A DNA stretch of 64,000 bases from assembly GCA_035578155.1 (NCBI GenBank), contig JAPWDM010000017.1, positions 4,910,482-4,974,481 on the forward strand, read 5' to 3'. The stretch comes from Brachynemurus nebulosus (lineage: Eukaryota > Arthropoda > Insecta > Neuroptera > Myrmeleontidae). A program made the position numbers and the translations under genes. A model generated the notes under the pieces. It made no database searches and was not told the origin of the DNA. It saw only the letters and a list, made by a program, of their open reading frames with translations. Positions 23,221 through 35,990 of this stretch are shown here, one piece after another; within the stretch, counting starts at the first letter, position 1, and the number at the start of each line of letters is the position of its first letter.

Positions 23221-23826
23221 ATACTTTTAGAGGAATAACCTCCTGCCATAGGAAACAGATATACATTTTAGTTTCAGAAACAACATTTCCACAATACTAC
23301 ACAAATTTTTAATAATAAAATTTTAATGGTAATGGCCATCAGGAAAATAAATCAAATACTGTATTCAATATTCCGCGAACGGCATTTAAGAATGAAAAAT
23401 AGTTAAAGGAATCTTGAATTTCTTTCAAAGATTTTACGTGAAATAAAAATTTTTTCCCCATTTTTCCAAACAAAAAAAGGTCCTATCTAAAAAATGAATT
23501 TTTTTTTTTGTTCATCTTATAAAATTTTTACTAGCAATAGTTAACCTTCAAAAAATTTGTACAAGCAATTTACCCAGGTTTTACCCAAAACCTGGGTAAA
23601 AACGATTATTTAGAATTAGCTGTACTATTTTACAAATGCGTTTTTAATTTTATACATATATACACCGGTCCCTTATTTTACGTGAATATCCGTTCCACGG
23701 GGATTCAGTTTACGCGGATAAAAATCGCGTAATTCGTCATTATAAAAGAAAAAATACTGGAAATAAAAGCTACTAACAATTTTACAGAATTTTATAATAC
23801 AAATTGATAACGAATATGTCGAAAAT
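23221..23826. other. AT-rich non-coding DNA
   Basis: No gene is recognised. A GC-richer stretch near 23650-23740 (ACGTGAATATCCG and TTACGCGGATAAAAATCGCG) looks like an old repeat end. Confidence 0.35.
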
Positions 23827-24395
23827 TACATACTAAAATTTTAAAAATATCGTTATTTTCGATATCGATAATTTTCGATAACGAAAAGTAGGTTTTGATA
23901 GTCCTAATATGTTCGGAGTATCCATAACTGGCTTCGCTTAAGCCTTCAAAAATTTCGTTATTTTTCGGCTACGACGCACGGTTTAGGAGATATTTACGAT
24001 TAAAGTTTTCGATAGCGCAGGTTAACGAAAAGAAGTTTTTAAAAAATTGTTCTGTTACTGACCAGATCAATGGGACTAACAGAGCCTAAATTAACTAGTT
24101 ATAACCAATTTATGACAAGTTACGCGGTATCGATAATTTTCGATAACGAAAAGTAGGTTTTGACAGTCGCAATACGTTCGGAATACCCACAACTTGCTTC
24201 GCTTAAGCCTTCAAAAATTTCGTTATTTTTGCGCTACGATGCACCGTTTACGAGACATTTACGATCAAAGTTTACGTTTTCGAAAAGTATCGAAAACTAA
24301 TTTTTTTGGAAATATTCTATTGCTGACCAGATCAATGGGAGTAATGGAGCATAAATTAAGCCATTATAATCAATATATAATAATTTATCAGTAAA
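23827..24395. repeat. Tandem duplication, ~265-bp unit
   Basis: Two diverged copies (about 23870-24140 and 24135-24395) share CGATAACGAAAAGTAGGTTT, CTTCGCTTAAGCCTTCAAAA and CTGACCAGATCAATGGGA. A third relative is at 62120-62350. It encodes nothing recognisable. Confidence 0.75.
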
Positions 24396-24579
24396 AGTAA
24401 TTAAACATATTTAACTGAAAATATTATGTTACTCTTCTTTTCGTCTTACCTAGTTTGTGTAATTATTAACCTTAGTTTAAAGATTATTTATTTACATTTA
24501 GCAAATATTCTTTATTAAGCAGTGGTTTTGATAGCAGCAGTTTAAATCCAAAATACTCGTAATACGCTAAATAGCAAAT

Positions 24580-24690
24580 TAAAATAAATTCCCACTTTTC
24601 GGGAATTTTCCCGGGAATTTACCCCGTTTTTACCCACTTTGGGAATTTTCCCGGAAAAATTCCGGGTAGAATCCCATCTCTATTCACTTT
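24580..24690. mobile_element. Short MITE remnant with CATCTCTA end
   Basis: GGGAATTTTCCCGGG-type palindromic stretches end in CCCATCTCTA, matching the TAGAGATGGG elements at 5.2-5.4 kb. Confidence 0.4.
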
Positions 24691-25669
24691 ATATATATCA
24701 AAGTGAACTATATGCAGTTGACTATACGTGAAAAGATGGCAGACGTATGTGCTGTATCTCATGTACGTTACATACGTGTTCTTTTTTAGGTGCCCGTGCT
24801 GATTTTTTAAAGGGTGTTAATATATTCTGTCCGTTTTTTTATAGATGTCAACAAATTATAAAACAAACACATTAATAAATCAAAATTGTTGGGTTATATT
24901 TTCTTAAAAACAAATTCATTGGATTAAAAAAACTTAGTTTCACGCTTATTAAGAAAAAGGAATGGGTGTTTAATTTATTTATTAATTTATAGAAGCAAGT
25001 TTAATGAAATACCTAAAAATAGTGTTAGGTAATGGGGGCTTTTACGTTATATGTTGAAATGTTTATTGATTAGTGTCAGACTCGGACACTCTTGGCGATT
25101 ATTTATATCAAGAGAAGCAGCTAATCAACTGAGGAAGTTTGCGAACAGTTCAAGTTCTATTAAAAGAAGTTTTCATACAGTTATCTAGATACAAAAAAAT
25201 TCCTCGAATGTAAAAGAGTATACCTGAGTTACCTCGCATTTCATTTTTTCGAAAATTTTCTATTTTTTTAGACAAATTATTATAATTCACTGTATCCAAA
25301 AAACGTTGTGTTTTTGATAGTCCCAGTAGTTATGTCCATGAGTGTACTACAAGTTCAATAATTTATCATATTAATTGTACATTAAGCGGTCTAACAAGTA
25401 CGGAGACGCGGACTGTTTCCCACAATGGTTGTAAAAAAAATAAAAATTAAGTAGATATTGGTTTTTACAAAAAAAGTTAATATGCGTTTTGCCAGGTTTT
25501 CTTCTGTTATCAATTACAGTATAAATATACAATTTATAGACATATAACCATCGCGGGCAAGGATCCGCGTAGTCGTTTCAGTGGAACCAGAACTTTAAAC
25601 ACCTATTTCAGTACATTAGGCATAAACATGTGATTGACATATCCAAATATCATAGCAAAATATACCATA
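24691..25669. other. AT-rich non-coding DNA
   Basis: No gene is recognised. It is the left flank of P-like copy 1. Confidence 0.4.
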
Positions 25670-26074
25670 TGAGTTTTCCGAGAGTTGCCATTCGATTTAT
25701 TCATAAAATATGCATCTAATCGAAAAAAAAATTATACAAAAAATATTCAAAATAGAGGGAGCCATTCACGAAAAATTGTTCCAAAATTCTAGGACCTACG
25801 GTTTTTTTGGAATAGAAAAAAAATTTTTTTTCAAATTGAAACATATGTTAAGATGTTTTTAAAAAATTAGTTAATTACTTCAAATTACCAATTATGCTAA
25901 AATTTTCATTATTTTATTTCATATTTTTGAGAAATTGCATTTTTAAATTTTAATTTTCAAAACCCGTGGTAAGGTTTGTCTAAACGAACTGAAATACGGT
26001 TAATTTTCAATTTATACTAAAGAAAAGAATACGAAATAGGTTGTAATGGTATGTTCACATTAATCCCTTAAAAT

Positions 26075-27650
26075 AAAGGGTATAGCCGGATAAGTATAGG
26101 TGAATCGGCCCCGGAAGCGAATTATTTTAATAATTATATTGGCGGTATGGTAAGGCTGTAAGTAATTGATATCTACAATTTTGGCGGCCAAAACTGAGTA
26201 GTTATGGAGATAATTAAAAAAATTTAAATAATTCCAAAAATTTTTTTCTTGGTAACTACTCAACATAGGAATAGAATTCCAAATCCACATGAAGGCAAAC
26301 ACCCTCAAGAATATTAGACATATTTATTATCGTATCAGTTCTCGTTATTAAGGATAATAACAAGGATAATATCCAATTCAATGTTGTTTTTATAGGGTTC
26401 CAATTGAGCGACCACTTTAAAAAAAATTCAGTAACTGTGCCCTAATGCACTTAATTACTGCACGAAGTTTCATCAAAATTCAAAGGGTACAACATGGTAA
26501 AAAAAAATATTTTTCATTTCTAATTTGCTGAACCGCCCCTCCAGTGGGTCCGACCCTGGAATTATATACATCAATCGAAAGTACTTTAAAAATAAAGTGT
26601 TGTGTCTCATAAAGTGTTTTTTCCTATCTCCTATAGTTTTCGAGATAATCAAGAATAATCGAAAGAGGTATACTAAGATATAGGCTATCTGCCCCTGATA
26701 GAAAGTCCCAGTAGTAACTGTATTATCGTTTATGTGACACTGCAGGTACTTCATATGTATAACTTTCCTAGATCAAAACAAAACCATTGTAGAAATATAA
26801 TAGAAAATTTTCAAAAAATGTGGTGTAGTAGGCATTTTTAACATGTAGAATACAATGCTCATTGAACTTTAATATTCTACATGTTAAAAAATCCTATTAC
26901 AGCACATTTTTTGAAAATTTTCTATTATATTTCTACAATGGTTTTGTTTTGATCTAGGAAAGTTATACATATGAAGTACCTGCAGTGTCACATAAACGAT
27001 AATACAGTTACTACTGGGACTTTCTATCAGGGGCAGATAGCCTATATCTTAGTATACCTCTTTCGATTATTCTTGATTATCTCGAAAACTATAGGAGATA
27101 GGAAAAAACACTTTATGAGACACAACACTTTATTTTTAAAGTACTTTCGATTGATGTATATAATTCCAGGGTCGGACCCACTGGAGGGGCGGTTCAGCAA
27201 ATTAGAAATGAAAAATATTTTTTTTTACCATGTTGTACCCTTTGAATTTTGATGAAACTTCGTGCAGTAATTAAGTGCATTAGGGCACAGTTACTGAATT
27301 TTTTTTAAAGTGGTCGCTCAATTGGAACCCTATAAAAACAACATTGAATTGGATATTATCCTTGTTATTATCCTTAATAACGAGGACTGATACGATAATA
27401 AATATGTCTAATATTCTTGAGGGTGTTTGCCTTCATTTGGATTTGAAATTCTTTTCCTATGTTGAGTAGTTACCAAGAAAAAAATTTTTGTAATTTTTTA
27501 ATTTTTTTAAATTATCTCCATAACTACTCAGTTTTGGCCGCCAAAATTGTAGATATCAATTACTTACAGCCTGTCCATACCGCCAATATAGTTATTAAAA
27601 TAATTGGCTTCCGGGGCCGAATCACCTGTACTTATCCGGCTATACCCTTT
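26075..27650. mobile_element. Palindromic foldback element E, 1.58 kb
   Basis: Arms 26075-26852 and 26873-27650 are each 778 bp with a 20-bp loop. Mirror positions sum to 53725 throughout, so there is no net indel between arms. A 93-residue frame occurs identically in both arms (26473-26754 minus and 26971-27252 plus), so at least 282 bp are identical. That frame has no recognisable domain and I do not call it a gene. Ends read AAAGGGTATAGCCGGATAAG, like foldback A. It is inserted in P-like copy 1. Confidence 0.9.
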
Positions 27651-28418
27651 GTAGTTTTTCCTCAAATATTTAACTCAGTATTCAACAGAAAGTCATTAAA
27701 TTACAGTTGTAGTTTTAATTTTTAATATCTAAATTACACACACACACATACTAAGGAAGTCAAAATTAGTAGGTTTAAAAAAGGCATTATGTATTTAAAC
27801 TTTTTAAATTGTAATAATAAAATATGGAACCTGTATTCTCTTATATCATATTATTTGTAACTTCTTATCGAAATGTATAGATGGCAGCAAATATGATGTT
27901 AATTAGAGTCCCTATAATAAATAGAGTGGTGACATGTCATTCATTTTCTATCCAAAAGAGAGCGGGAAGTTTCAAAATTAATTATCACATGTTTGAGTAA
28001 ATATTTTTGAGTACATAATTATTGTTATTAAGTTATGAATTAATGAACAATTAAAAATTTTTAATTTAATTATTCTTTCTAAGTTAAACTAAATGGTTTT
28101 TGTTAACATTTAATTTATTCCCAATGTATTTTACGAAAACTTTGAATAGAAAATGCCGGAACCAATCAGCGTTCAGCACACATGTCACCAATCTGTTTAT
28201 TATAGACACTCGAATGTTAATATCACTGATAAATAATTAACACGCAAGATGTCAAATAGTAAATACTTTAACTTTTTTTAAAGAAAAAGTAACAAAATTG
28301 TCCAAAATAGTATTTTGAGCTTGCAATATGTCCAAAAAGGAAAAATATAGTTTTATTCATTTCCATTAGTGTATCGTGTAAGTCAATATATTTTTTTTTT
28401 TATTTTCAATAATTTTAA

Positions 28419-28872
28419 CACTATGAGGCCCGAGCACTTTCATAGTAAACTTCCCCGGAAGCCGGCAATATTTAAAAAAAAAAAAACTTAATATAAACAA
28501 ATACATAAAATAAAATAATTCAAATACTGAATAGATTCAACAGAGTTCAACATGTATATGTAAAACTGTAAACATACGTACGTAATACGTACATACTACA
28601 TATACACTGACATTCAAATTAATTTTATTTAAAAATATTAATTATATTTTTTATGTATTTTTTGTTCATCTTAAAATTTTTTATACATAGAAACCAAAAG
28701 AGTAGTGTGTGTTGGCATGTATTTGTGTGAGTAGGAACACATCCGTGTGATGAATGATGATAAACATCGCACACATAAAGCGTAACAAACTAATCAATTA
28801 ATCATTGGTCGCGGTCGGCCTCTGAGGATGTTTTGTTTGGTTTCGGATGCCGAAGCCATGGGACTGAAAGTG
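28419..28872. mobile_element. piggyBac-type MITE with TTAA duplication
   Basis: A 454-bp element starting CACTATGAGGCCCGAG and ending, inverted, CACTTTCAGTCCCATG. TTAA flanks both ends (28415-28418 and 28873-28876), the hallmark of piggyBac insertion. Copy 2 of the P-like element has a single TTAA at the equivalent place near 35089. No transposase is encoded. Confidence 0.8.
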
Positions 28873-29425
28873 TTAATAGTTTAATGTAGTAAATAATCCT
28901 TTTCCTAATCTTGTGTTCTTTTGCGGTAAGAATTCAAACAATTTTTCAAAATCAACAAAAATTTGCACAGCTCATTTCATTCGATGTGTGTAAAATTTAA
29001 GTATTCAGTTCAACTTCCGTCAACTTCAATAGAAAAAACAGTATCAAAGTATCAAAATTTGCTGTTCCGTGGACACTAGTAAAAACTAGTTGATCACTGA
29101 TAATGAAGAGAAAGAATATTCCCATTTGAAACGGAATTTACTCATTTAAATAATGGTTCTATAGTGTACATTTACAGTGTAATGAGCTTACTCTCGAAAA
29201 AAAGAAACCGATGAAAAGTTTTGATTACCAAAGACTTTCCGAGTATTCAAACAGTCATTTTTATAAATACAATTTATTCTGTATTTTAAAAGACAAAAAT
29301 GGTTTCTGTAATTCAAACAAATGTTGTAATGAAACAGGTTTTACTAAAAATAATAAAGTTTATTTAAAAAAATAATAAAGTTTTTATTAAAAATATTTTA
29401 TCTTTAATTGATTCTTATAGCTGAG

Positions 29426-29586
29426 TGTCCACTAGGTCGGAAACGCGGCGCGATTCTTACATCAATAAGTTCTCCAGGGCAGTACCGCGCCGCTCTGTAC
29501 ACCTAGTGGACGCACCAGCATTTATTCAGATGTATTTATCTCCGAGAGCGGAACTGCGCCGGGTCGCGTTTTCGACCTAGTGGACA
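29426..29586. mobile_element. GC-rich 161-bp MITE
   Basis: TGTCCACTAGGTCGGAAACG at the left and TGTCCACTAGGTCGAAAACG at the inverted right form an obvious TIR. GC content is clearly above the flanks. No target duplication was found, and the equivalent place in P-like copy 2 is rearranged. Confidence 0.7.
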
Positions 29587-29960
29587 TCATCATTGCCAAC
29601 GTTGTCATTGGCGATTCCTTCATTCATGTTGTCATTGTCAACATCAATATCATTGGAATCGCAATTATTTGTATGAATTACATTTAAATCGTTGCCTTTC
29701 TCCAGGTTCAGCAGATTTGGTTCACATTCCTGTTTTGAGCTAGATGTTGTGTACGTAACCTAAGGTTTTAGATAAACACGATTATGTTTTTAGGTCGAGT
29801 TATCTTCAGTAGTCACTAAATAAACATTGTTGTTTAAGACTTTCCTGACTGTTGCAGAAACCCACTTTCTTAACTTTTTTATAAAAGTATAGAGAGCAAA
29901 GCATCCGTAACTCAACGATGAATCAACAGATAGGACTATTTGAATACCTTGCTTAAAATT
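29587..29960 (-). pseudogene. Ty3/gypsy pol scrap: RNase H start joined to integrase C-terminus
   Basis: On the minus strand one frame reads an RNase H-like start (QIVLSVDSSLSYG) followed directly by a segment resembling the integrase C-terminal domain (RKWVSATVRKVLNNNVYLV, then HNRVYLKP). The intervening pol sequence is missing, so this is an internally deleted remnant with at least two stops. It ends at the GC-rich MITE. It is a different scrap from the gypsy element at the end of the window. Confidence 0.4.
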
Positions 29961-30655
29961 GCGAGCACCGAAGTACTTTTATATCTGCATAACCTGACAA
30001 TAATTCATATCACACTGGTCTAAAAAATAATATTTTTAAAATTAAAAATCATTAATATTTTTAAATAACGAACCTAAAATTAAAATTACGCAAACAAGGT
30101 AATCATATTTTTTCGAAAATAAATATGCAAAATATAGAAATATGTTTCTGCATGTCAGATGATGTCATTCAAATAAATTCAAATCAGTTAAAAATTTCTG
30201 TTTTACCTACCTGGAAACACGAGTTTTACGAGTTGAACGAGTTGTTAAATAGATAGCCATCTATGTAGCATAAATACAATTACCGCTTAGCTACTACAAT
30301 TATTTTCCGTAATTATGAGGCTTGTTTGAACTAGGCGCTCTTAAACTCTCCAAAATTCACTTAAATAAATCACTTTTAAGCGCGAAAGTTGTAAAATTTG
30401 AAAAAAAAACTTAAGATAAAAAATTTTATTTTTTGTTTCTGTTTCTTTATCGAATAATTTTTGTCAACAAATAAGTATACTATTCCATTTAAAGAAAAGG
30501 TAAGTTTGTACCGTATCTCGAAAACCACAAGATCTATAAAGCTCCAAGTATATCAATCAATGTCCCCCGCCAGGGGCTACAACTTTTATTTGAACAATTT
30601 TTTGATTAAGTCAATAGTTCAGCCATAATCGAAATGGTAACTCTCAGAAAACTCA

Positions 30656-33488
30656 GCCTGTATTTGTACATATAATTAATCTTATAGGTATGTATGTAAA
30701 TTTTTTAAGTATTATTTAACAAAAGAACTAAAAGTCAGGAAGAGCAATTATTTTTCAATTATAAAATTTTATGATAATAACCTCAAAATAAATAATTACA
30801 TGTATGTACCTATACATATTATATTACATAAAGTGATGTCATGTCTTAATAACAAAAATGGTAGTTTTATGTAGTTTATATAATATCGATATAATAATTC
30901 TGGTACATTTGTAATACTAATATCTGATTTAAAAATGAACTTTACCAAGTGAGTCATAAATATCGATAAAGTTACTTCAAAATTATGTGTAGGTACATAA
31001 TTATTATTCTCTGGGAAACTTGTATGGAAAAGAACGTAAAACTAAAAAAATTATATATTTAATGAATTCTATTAAACTACGTGACCTATAGTTACTTGCT
31101 TTTTAGACTGCTTAAGGTCTTCATAGCCTTCCATGGTGAAATTCTGTCGCTTATTTTCATAATATTTTTGCTTCTGAGACTTAAAATAGCAAAAGCATTG
31201 TAACCACTTTTCAAATAAGAAAAAAATTTTTCTCCCAAAATGAGAATTTGCATGCGCATTTAGAGTTTTCTGAACAATTTTGGTATCGAGTGTGTCGCCA
31301 AATCACATCAACTGACATGACTTCTGAATTATTTAATCCCCTGCGAATTTCATCACAATCAGATTAACAGTAGCTACGGCGCTACCGTGACATTCCACTA
31401 AGTGTCGAGGTCTTAGTTGCTACTAGTCGCACTTCGTTTAAATTATTAGTGTATTTGGGGTTTGGTCCATGTATGATTCCCTGTTCAATATAATCAGAAT
31501 AATGATATAGTTACTGTACATGCAAAAATGTAAAATAGAGACCTGGTGACCTAAAAAACGCTCAAAATAAACGGTTGGACGAGTCTTAACCAAATTTTGC
31601 GCAAATGTTATCGAGACTCCGCAACGTTCTCAGAGATCAGAACTGTTCGTGAGTTTAGAAATGTTTTCCTCAAATGGGACTTCAAAAAGGAGATCAAAAT
31701 GTTTCTTAAATTAGTAATAACGTGGGTATCTAAGAAAAGAACGCGTGACATGAAAATTAAATACGCAATTAAAATATTAATATAGCTGCTTGGGAGTCGG
31801 TGGGCGAGCGAAGCGATGCACTATAAGAAACTGATTTTGTACAGAATTTCAAAACATCAAATTTAAATGAACATGTGGTCAAAATTGCCCATCAGTGCCA
31901 TCAAATATGGTCCAAATTAAAAAGCTGAAGAACTTTTGACCAAATACTACAGAGATTTCCAAAAAACTGAAAGTAAGTTTTCAATGGTTTCCCATGACCT
32001 TGGTGCCCCAAGAAGGGCCTAAAATAGAAATTCTTCTAAAACTATTGATAGAAGCAGAATAAATATCTCATGTTTTAACAAATTTTCATGACCTGTTCGA
32101 CGAAAATATAATATCAAGGTACATATTTGATGGAAAACTTGAAAATTTTATATCTTGTATTTCTTGTTTCAAACATCACTTTAATCATATGTTGAAACAC
32201 GAAAGAACCCCTCCGGATAAGATACATGAATCTGCCTAAGGTCCAACCCGGATCGGGGGTGCCATGATAAGGTTCGCATTTGCACGTGTATTCCATAGCT
32301 GCAATATTAGGTAAAGATAGCTTTGCGTTTTCGAGTTGTACCAAAATGTTCAATTTTGGACTTTTCCCGATTTTCCACTTTCCTTCCCCACAAGTGCATA
32401 AGTTATAAGTATTATATATATACATGTAGGGCTCTAAGAGCTCCATAAGACAGTGCATGCAGCTCTCCAAAACACGGTGTTTAGAAGAAGATATTTGCAA
32501 AAATTTCTAAATGACCTATAAAAACACACAAAACGCGACCTTGGACCAAAATGAGACAGATTTTTGAATTATACGCCTTTGAGTTAGTAAATATATGTCT
32601 AAAAATATTTCGCAAAATTGGGCCAAGTAAGGGTAATTTAAGGATTTAAATACAAGGGGTTCTACAGTGTTTTCGTCAGTATGGAAAGGTTTCACAAAAT
32701 ATCATAAATCAAAAAACATGACTTCCGTCACAAAAAGGTAAACTGAAAAGTTAAATACAAGTTATCCTTGAATTCTTATCGAAGTTATTGAACAGTTTTG
32801 TTAAGGGCACATGCTTCTTAAGGTTCCTAAGAATATAAAATTATTTTGTACTGCTAATATTATGTAATGGTTTTACACTTTTGTAACCCAAAGCTTTTTC
32901 TTATTGTAACCCTAACATTATATGAATAACTTTGTAAAATTAAATATATTAAACATCACACCTCGGCAACAACATTGCCACATCGTTTTTGGAATTGGTA
33001 TGTATAGTTGTGGCCTTGTTGTTGACAAGTTGTGATATATATTATAAATATTATTATTTACTGAATATTTTCATTTTCATTTTCCTTCAAAAGCTAGTAA
33101 TAATATCAATATGATAAGAAATTTCTGTTATCCATCTAATTCGATTAGCCATCACAGTCCCGGTCCTGACGGTGGCGGTTAATCATAGTTCTGCTGCACT
33201 TGGTATTTATTAAATCAATTAGATTTAATCGTCAATGTCATAACAAACCAAAATTGTATTCGTGGTATCTGACATCTTATAGCATCCCACATTTGATTTC
33301 CCGATAAATCATACAATTATATTCAATTTTGGAAATTTTATTTTTTTTTAATAAAGACATTTACAGCGTCACCTTAATGTCATATGAATATTAAATATTT
33401 AAATATATATATAGGAAGTAAAAGTGAATACTTCTTTTTAACCGACTTCAAAAACGAGGAGATTCTCGATTCAACCCGTATGTTTCTT
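30656..33488. other. 2.8 kb with no recognised gene
   Basis: Several open frames exist (for example 128 codons at 32114-32500 minus), but none shows a known motif or splice context. A GC-richer patch near 31795-31815 contains GGGCGAGCGAAGCGA. Near 33440 the sequence ACCGACTTCAAAAACGAGGA suggests the edge of another dispersed repeat. Confidence 0.4.
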
Positions 33489-33615
33489 TTTAGTCGAATT
33501 TTTCCTTGAAAAAATTAGACTTATACAGTCTATACGACAAGAACGGCGAGAGTCGAGAGTAGGGGCGCTATCCGTTTTCGGACCCGTAGAACACGAATAT
33601 GTAGCAAAAAAATGT

Positions 33616-33616
<1 letters not shown>

Positions 33617-33688
<72 letters not shown>
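33617..33688. repeat. (TA)n microsatellite
   Basis: About 72 bp of pure alternating TA inside the inverted repeat. Confidence 0.95.
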
Positions 33689-33690
<2 letters not shown>

Positions 33691-34152
33691 TAATATATTA
33701 TATTCTAATACAAGAAGGCGGATAGTAATTTTAAAAATTAAAAAAAAACGTGAGCAGCGGAGCCCCATCACGGAAGTCGAATTTTTTCTTTCATCTTCGG
33801 TATTGAGTGTCTACAAGTGATATGTAATTGAAAGTCCACAAGCGATTTGTCATTTTGGTGGTTTCAAAACTGATGATGAGTGTCCGGTTGATCGGGGCTT
33901 TAAAAAAAGGTTTTAAGTTTTTAAGGGCTGAATCTCATTAAATTTCAATTTTGTGCCGATAGCAGTTAACAGGGAAAAAGCCAACACAATTCATACGAGG
34001 GAATTCCTACCCATGCTTATCCGCCCATTGCCTTTGTGTTTTATTTTTAAATATTAAAAAAGGAACTTAAATAGTAAACTGGAAGGCTTTTATGAAGGTA
34101 TTTTTTCTTTCCAAAAAAATCCAAAATTTCTATTTTATAAATAATAAAAATC

Positions 34153-34159
<7 letters not shown>

Positions 34160-34247
<88 letters not shown>
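34160..34247. repeat. (TA)n microsatellite at the left edge of P-like copy 2
   Basis: About 88 bp of pure TA directly before the transposon end. A shorter TA run (39522-39533) follows the other end, consistent with insertion into a TA tract. Confidence 0.95.
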
Positions 34248-34248
<1 letters not shown>

Positions 34249-35368
34249 TGTGTGAGTTTTTCAGGAGGTGCCATTCGATTTATTCCTAAAATATGCCTCT
34301 AATCGAAAAAAAGTTTATACAAAAATATTCAAAATAGAGGGGGCCATTCAGGAAAAATTGTTCCAGACTTCTGGGACTTACGGTTTTTTTGGAATAGAAA
34401 AAAAATTTTTTTTTCAAATGGAAACATATGTTAAGATGTTTTTTAAAAATTAGTTTATTACTTCAAATTACCAATTATGCTAAAATTTTCATTATTTTAT
34501 TTCAAATTTTTGAGAAATTGCATTTGAGAAATTTTAATTTTCAAAACTCGTGGTCAAGTTTATTTAATCGAATGCAAAAATTACGGATAATTTGCAGTTT
34601 ACATTCAAAACACCCAAAATAACTAGTGATGGTATGTTCGCATTAAGCTGTTACAATAAGACCAAATTTATTAATTAAATACATTAATTATCAAAATAAT
34701 TTGTAGTTTTTCCTCAAATATTTAACTTAGTAGTCAATAAAAAGTCATTAAATTACAGCTGTAGTTTTAATTTTTAATATTTAATACTACACCGCACTAT
34801 AGAAGTAAAAAATAGGCATTTGTGAAACAGTCATTACGTTCATAATACGTAGTTAATATGAAATCTGTATTTTCTGTGTAATTTGTTATTGAAATATTTT
34901 TGTAGATGACAATTGGCATCGATAATGTCGGATGTATATACAATGATGTGATTATTTATCACCGTTAAATGAAAATGTCAACAAAAAATATTTTCATCGC
35001 CAAAATTCTGGTATTTAAACAAGATTGCGGTACTTATGTTCAAACAGGAAAAAGTATGATTTTATTCATTTCACGATTAGTTTTTAATCTGTTGTAGTAA
35101 ATAATTATTTTCATAACCTTATTTTTTGTTTTGCTGTAAGAATTCAAACAATTTTTCAAAATCTACAATAATTCGCATAGCTCATTTCATTCGATGTTTA
35201 AAATTGGAGTATTTAGTAAACTTTTGGCAACTTCGATAGGAAAAACAGTATTAAAATATTAAAATTTGTCGTCACGTGAGCATATCGTAAAAATCAGCTG
35301 ATCACACATATGGAAAAAAACCATTTTCATTTGAACGGAAATTTACTCATGTAAATAATGGTTCTTAG

Positions 35369-35761
35369 TAGGGATGTTATGGATATGAAATTTCGGATAC
35401 GGATACGGATATTTAAAAACATTTTTTTCGGTTTCGGTTACGGATATGTAAAAATATCGCATAATGTTTCGGATACGGTTACGGATAATTGCTTTCAGTG
35501 AGCATAATTTTTAGAGAAAAAGGGGAAAGCTTTAACCCAAAAAGTGAACGTCAAAAACGAATCAACGGAAATCTACCAAGAGAAATATATGCAGCAATAA
35601 CTTGCTTCATTTTAAACTCAGTTTTCCAACGGCAGTTGCCTGTTATTATCCGAAACAAATCCGAAGCTTTTATTTTCGGATATGGTTTCGGTTTCGGATA
35701 TACAATTATTTCGGATATCCGGTAGTTTCGGTTACGATTACGAATATCCATAACATCCCTA
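35369..35761. mobile_element. hAT-type MITE with perfect 8-bp duplication
   Basis: A 393-bp element with TAGGGATGTTATGGATAT at the left and its inverted copy at the right. GTTCTTAG precedes (35361-35368) and follows it (35762-35769). P-like copy 1 has the uninterrupted sequence near 29157. The interior is dominated by TTCGGATACGGAT-like repeats in both orientations. Confidence 0.9.
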
Positions 35762-35990
35762 GTTCTTAGTTAGTTATTTTTATAAAAAAAATTATTCTGT
35801 ATTTTAAAAGACAAAATTGAATTCTTCAAAAAATGTTTGTGTAATTCAAAAAAAATGTTGTAATGAAACAAATCTTACTAAAAATAATAAAGTTTATTTA
35901 AAAAAATAATAAAGTTTTTATTAAAAATATTTTATCTGTAACTGACTCTTAACTCTTGCAGAGCGTTGGACATTTAGTAAATCACTAGCG

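Larger units (their letters stand above)
25670..30655. mobile_element. P-like DNA transposon, copy 1 (non-autonomous, heavily invaded)
   Basis: The ends carry inverted TGAGTTTTCYGAGAGTTRCC repeats at 25670 and ending at 30655. They can be extended outward to ACAGGNTGAG on the right. Long collinear stretches match copy 2 (25670-26010 with 34253-34620; 27660-28410 with 34700-35110; 29265-29420 with 35785-35945; 30126-30655 with 39020-39518). The transposase coding region seen in copy 2 is missing. Insertions: palindrome E, a piggyBac MITE, a GC-rich MITE and a gypsy scrap. Membership in the P family is inferred from copy 2. Confidence 0.7.

Noticed and set aside
26473..27252. Identical 93-codon frames in opposite orientation
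   Set aside because: They are the same sequence in the two arms of a palindrome, with no recognisable domain, so they are evidence of the inverted repeat and not of genes.
32114..32500. 128-codon minus-strand frame
   Set aside because: No motif, splice context or family resemblance. Long chance frames are expected in 64 kb.
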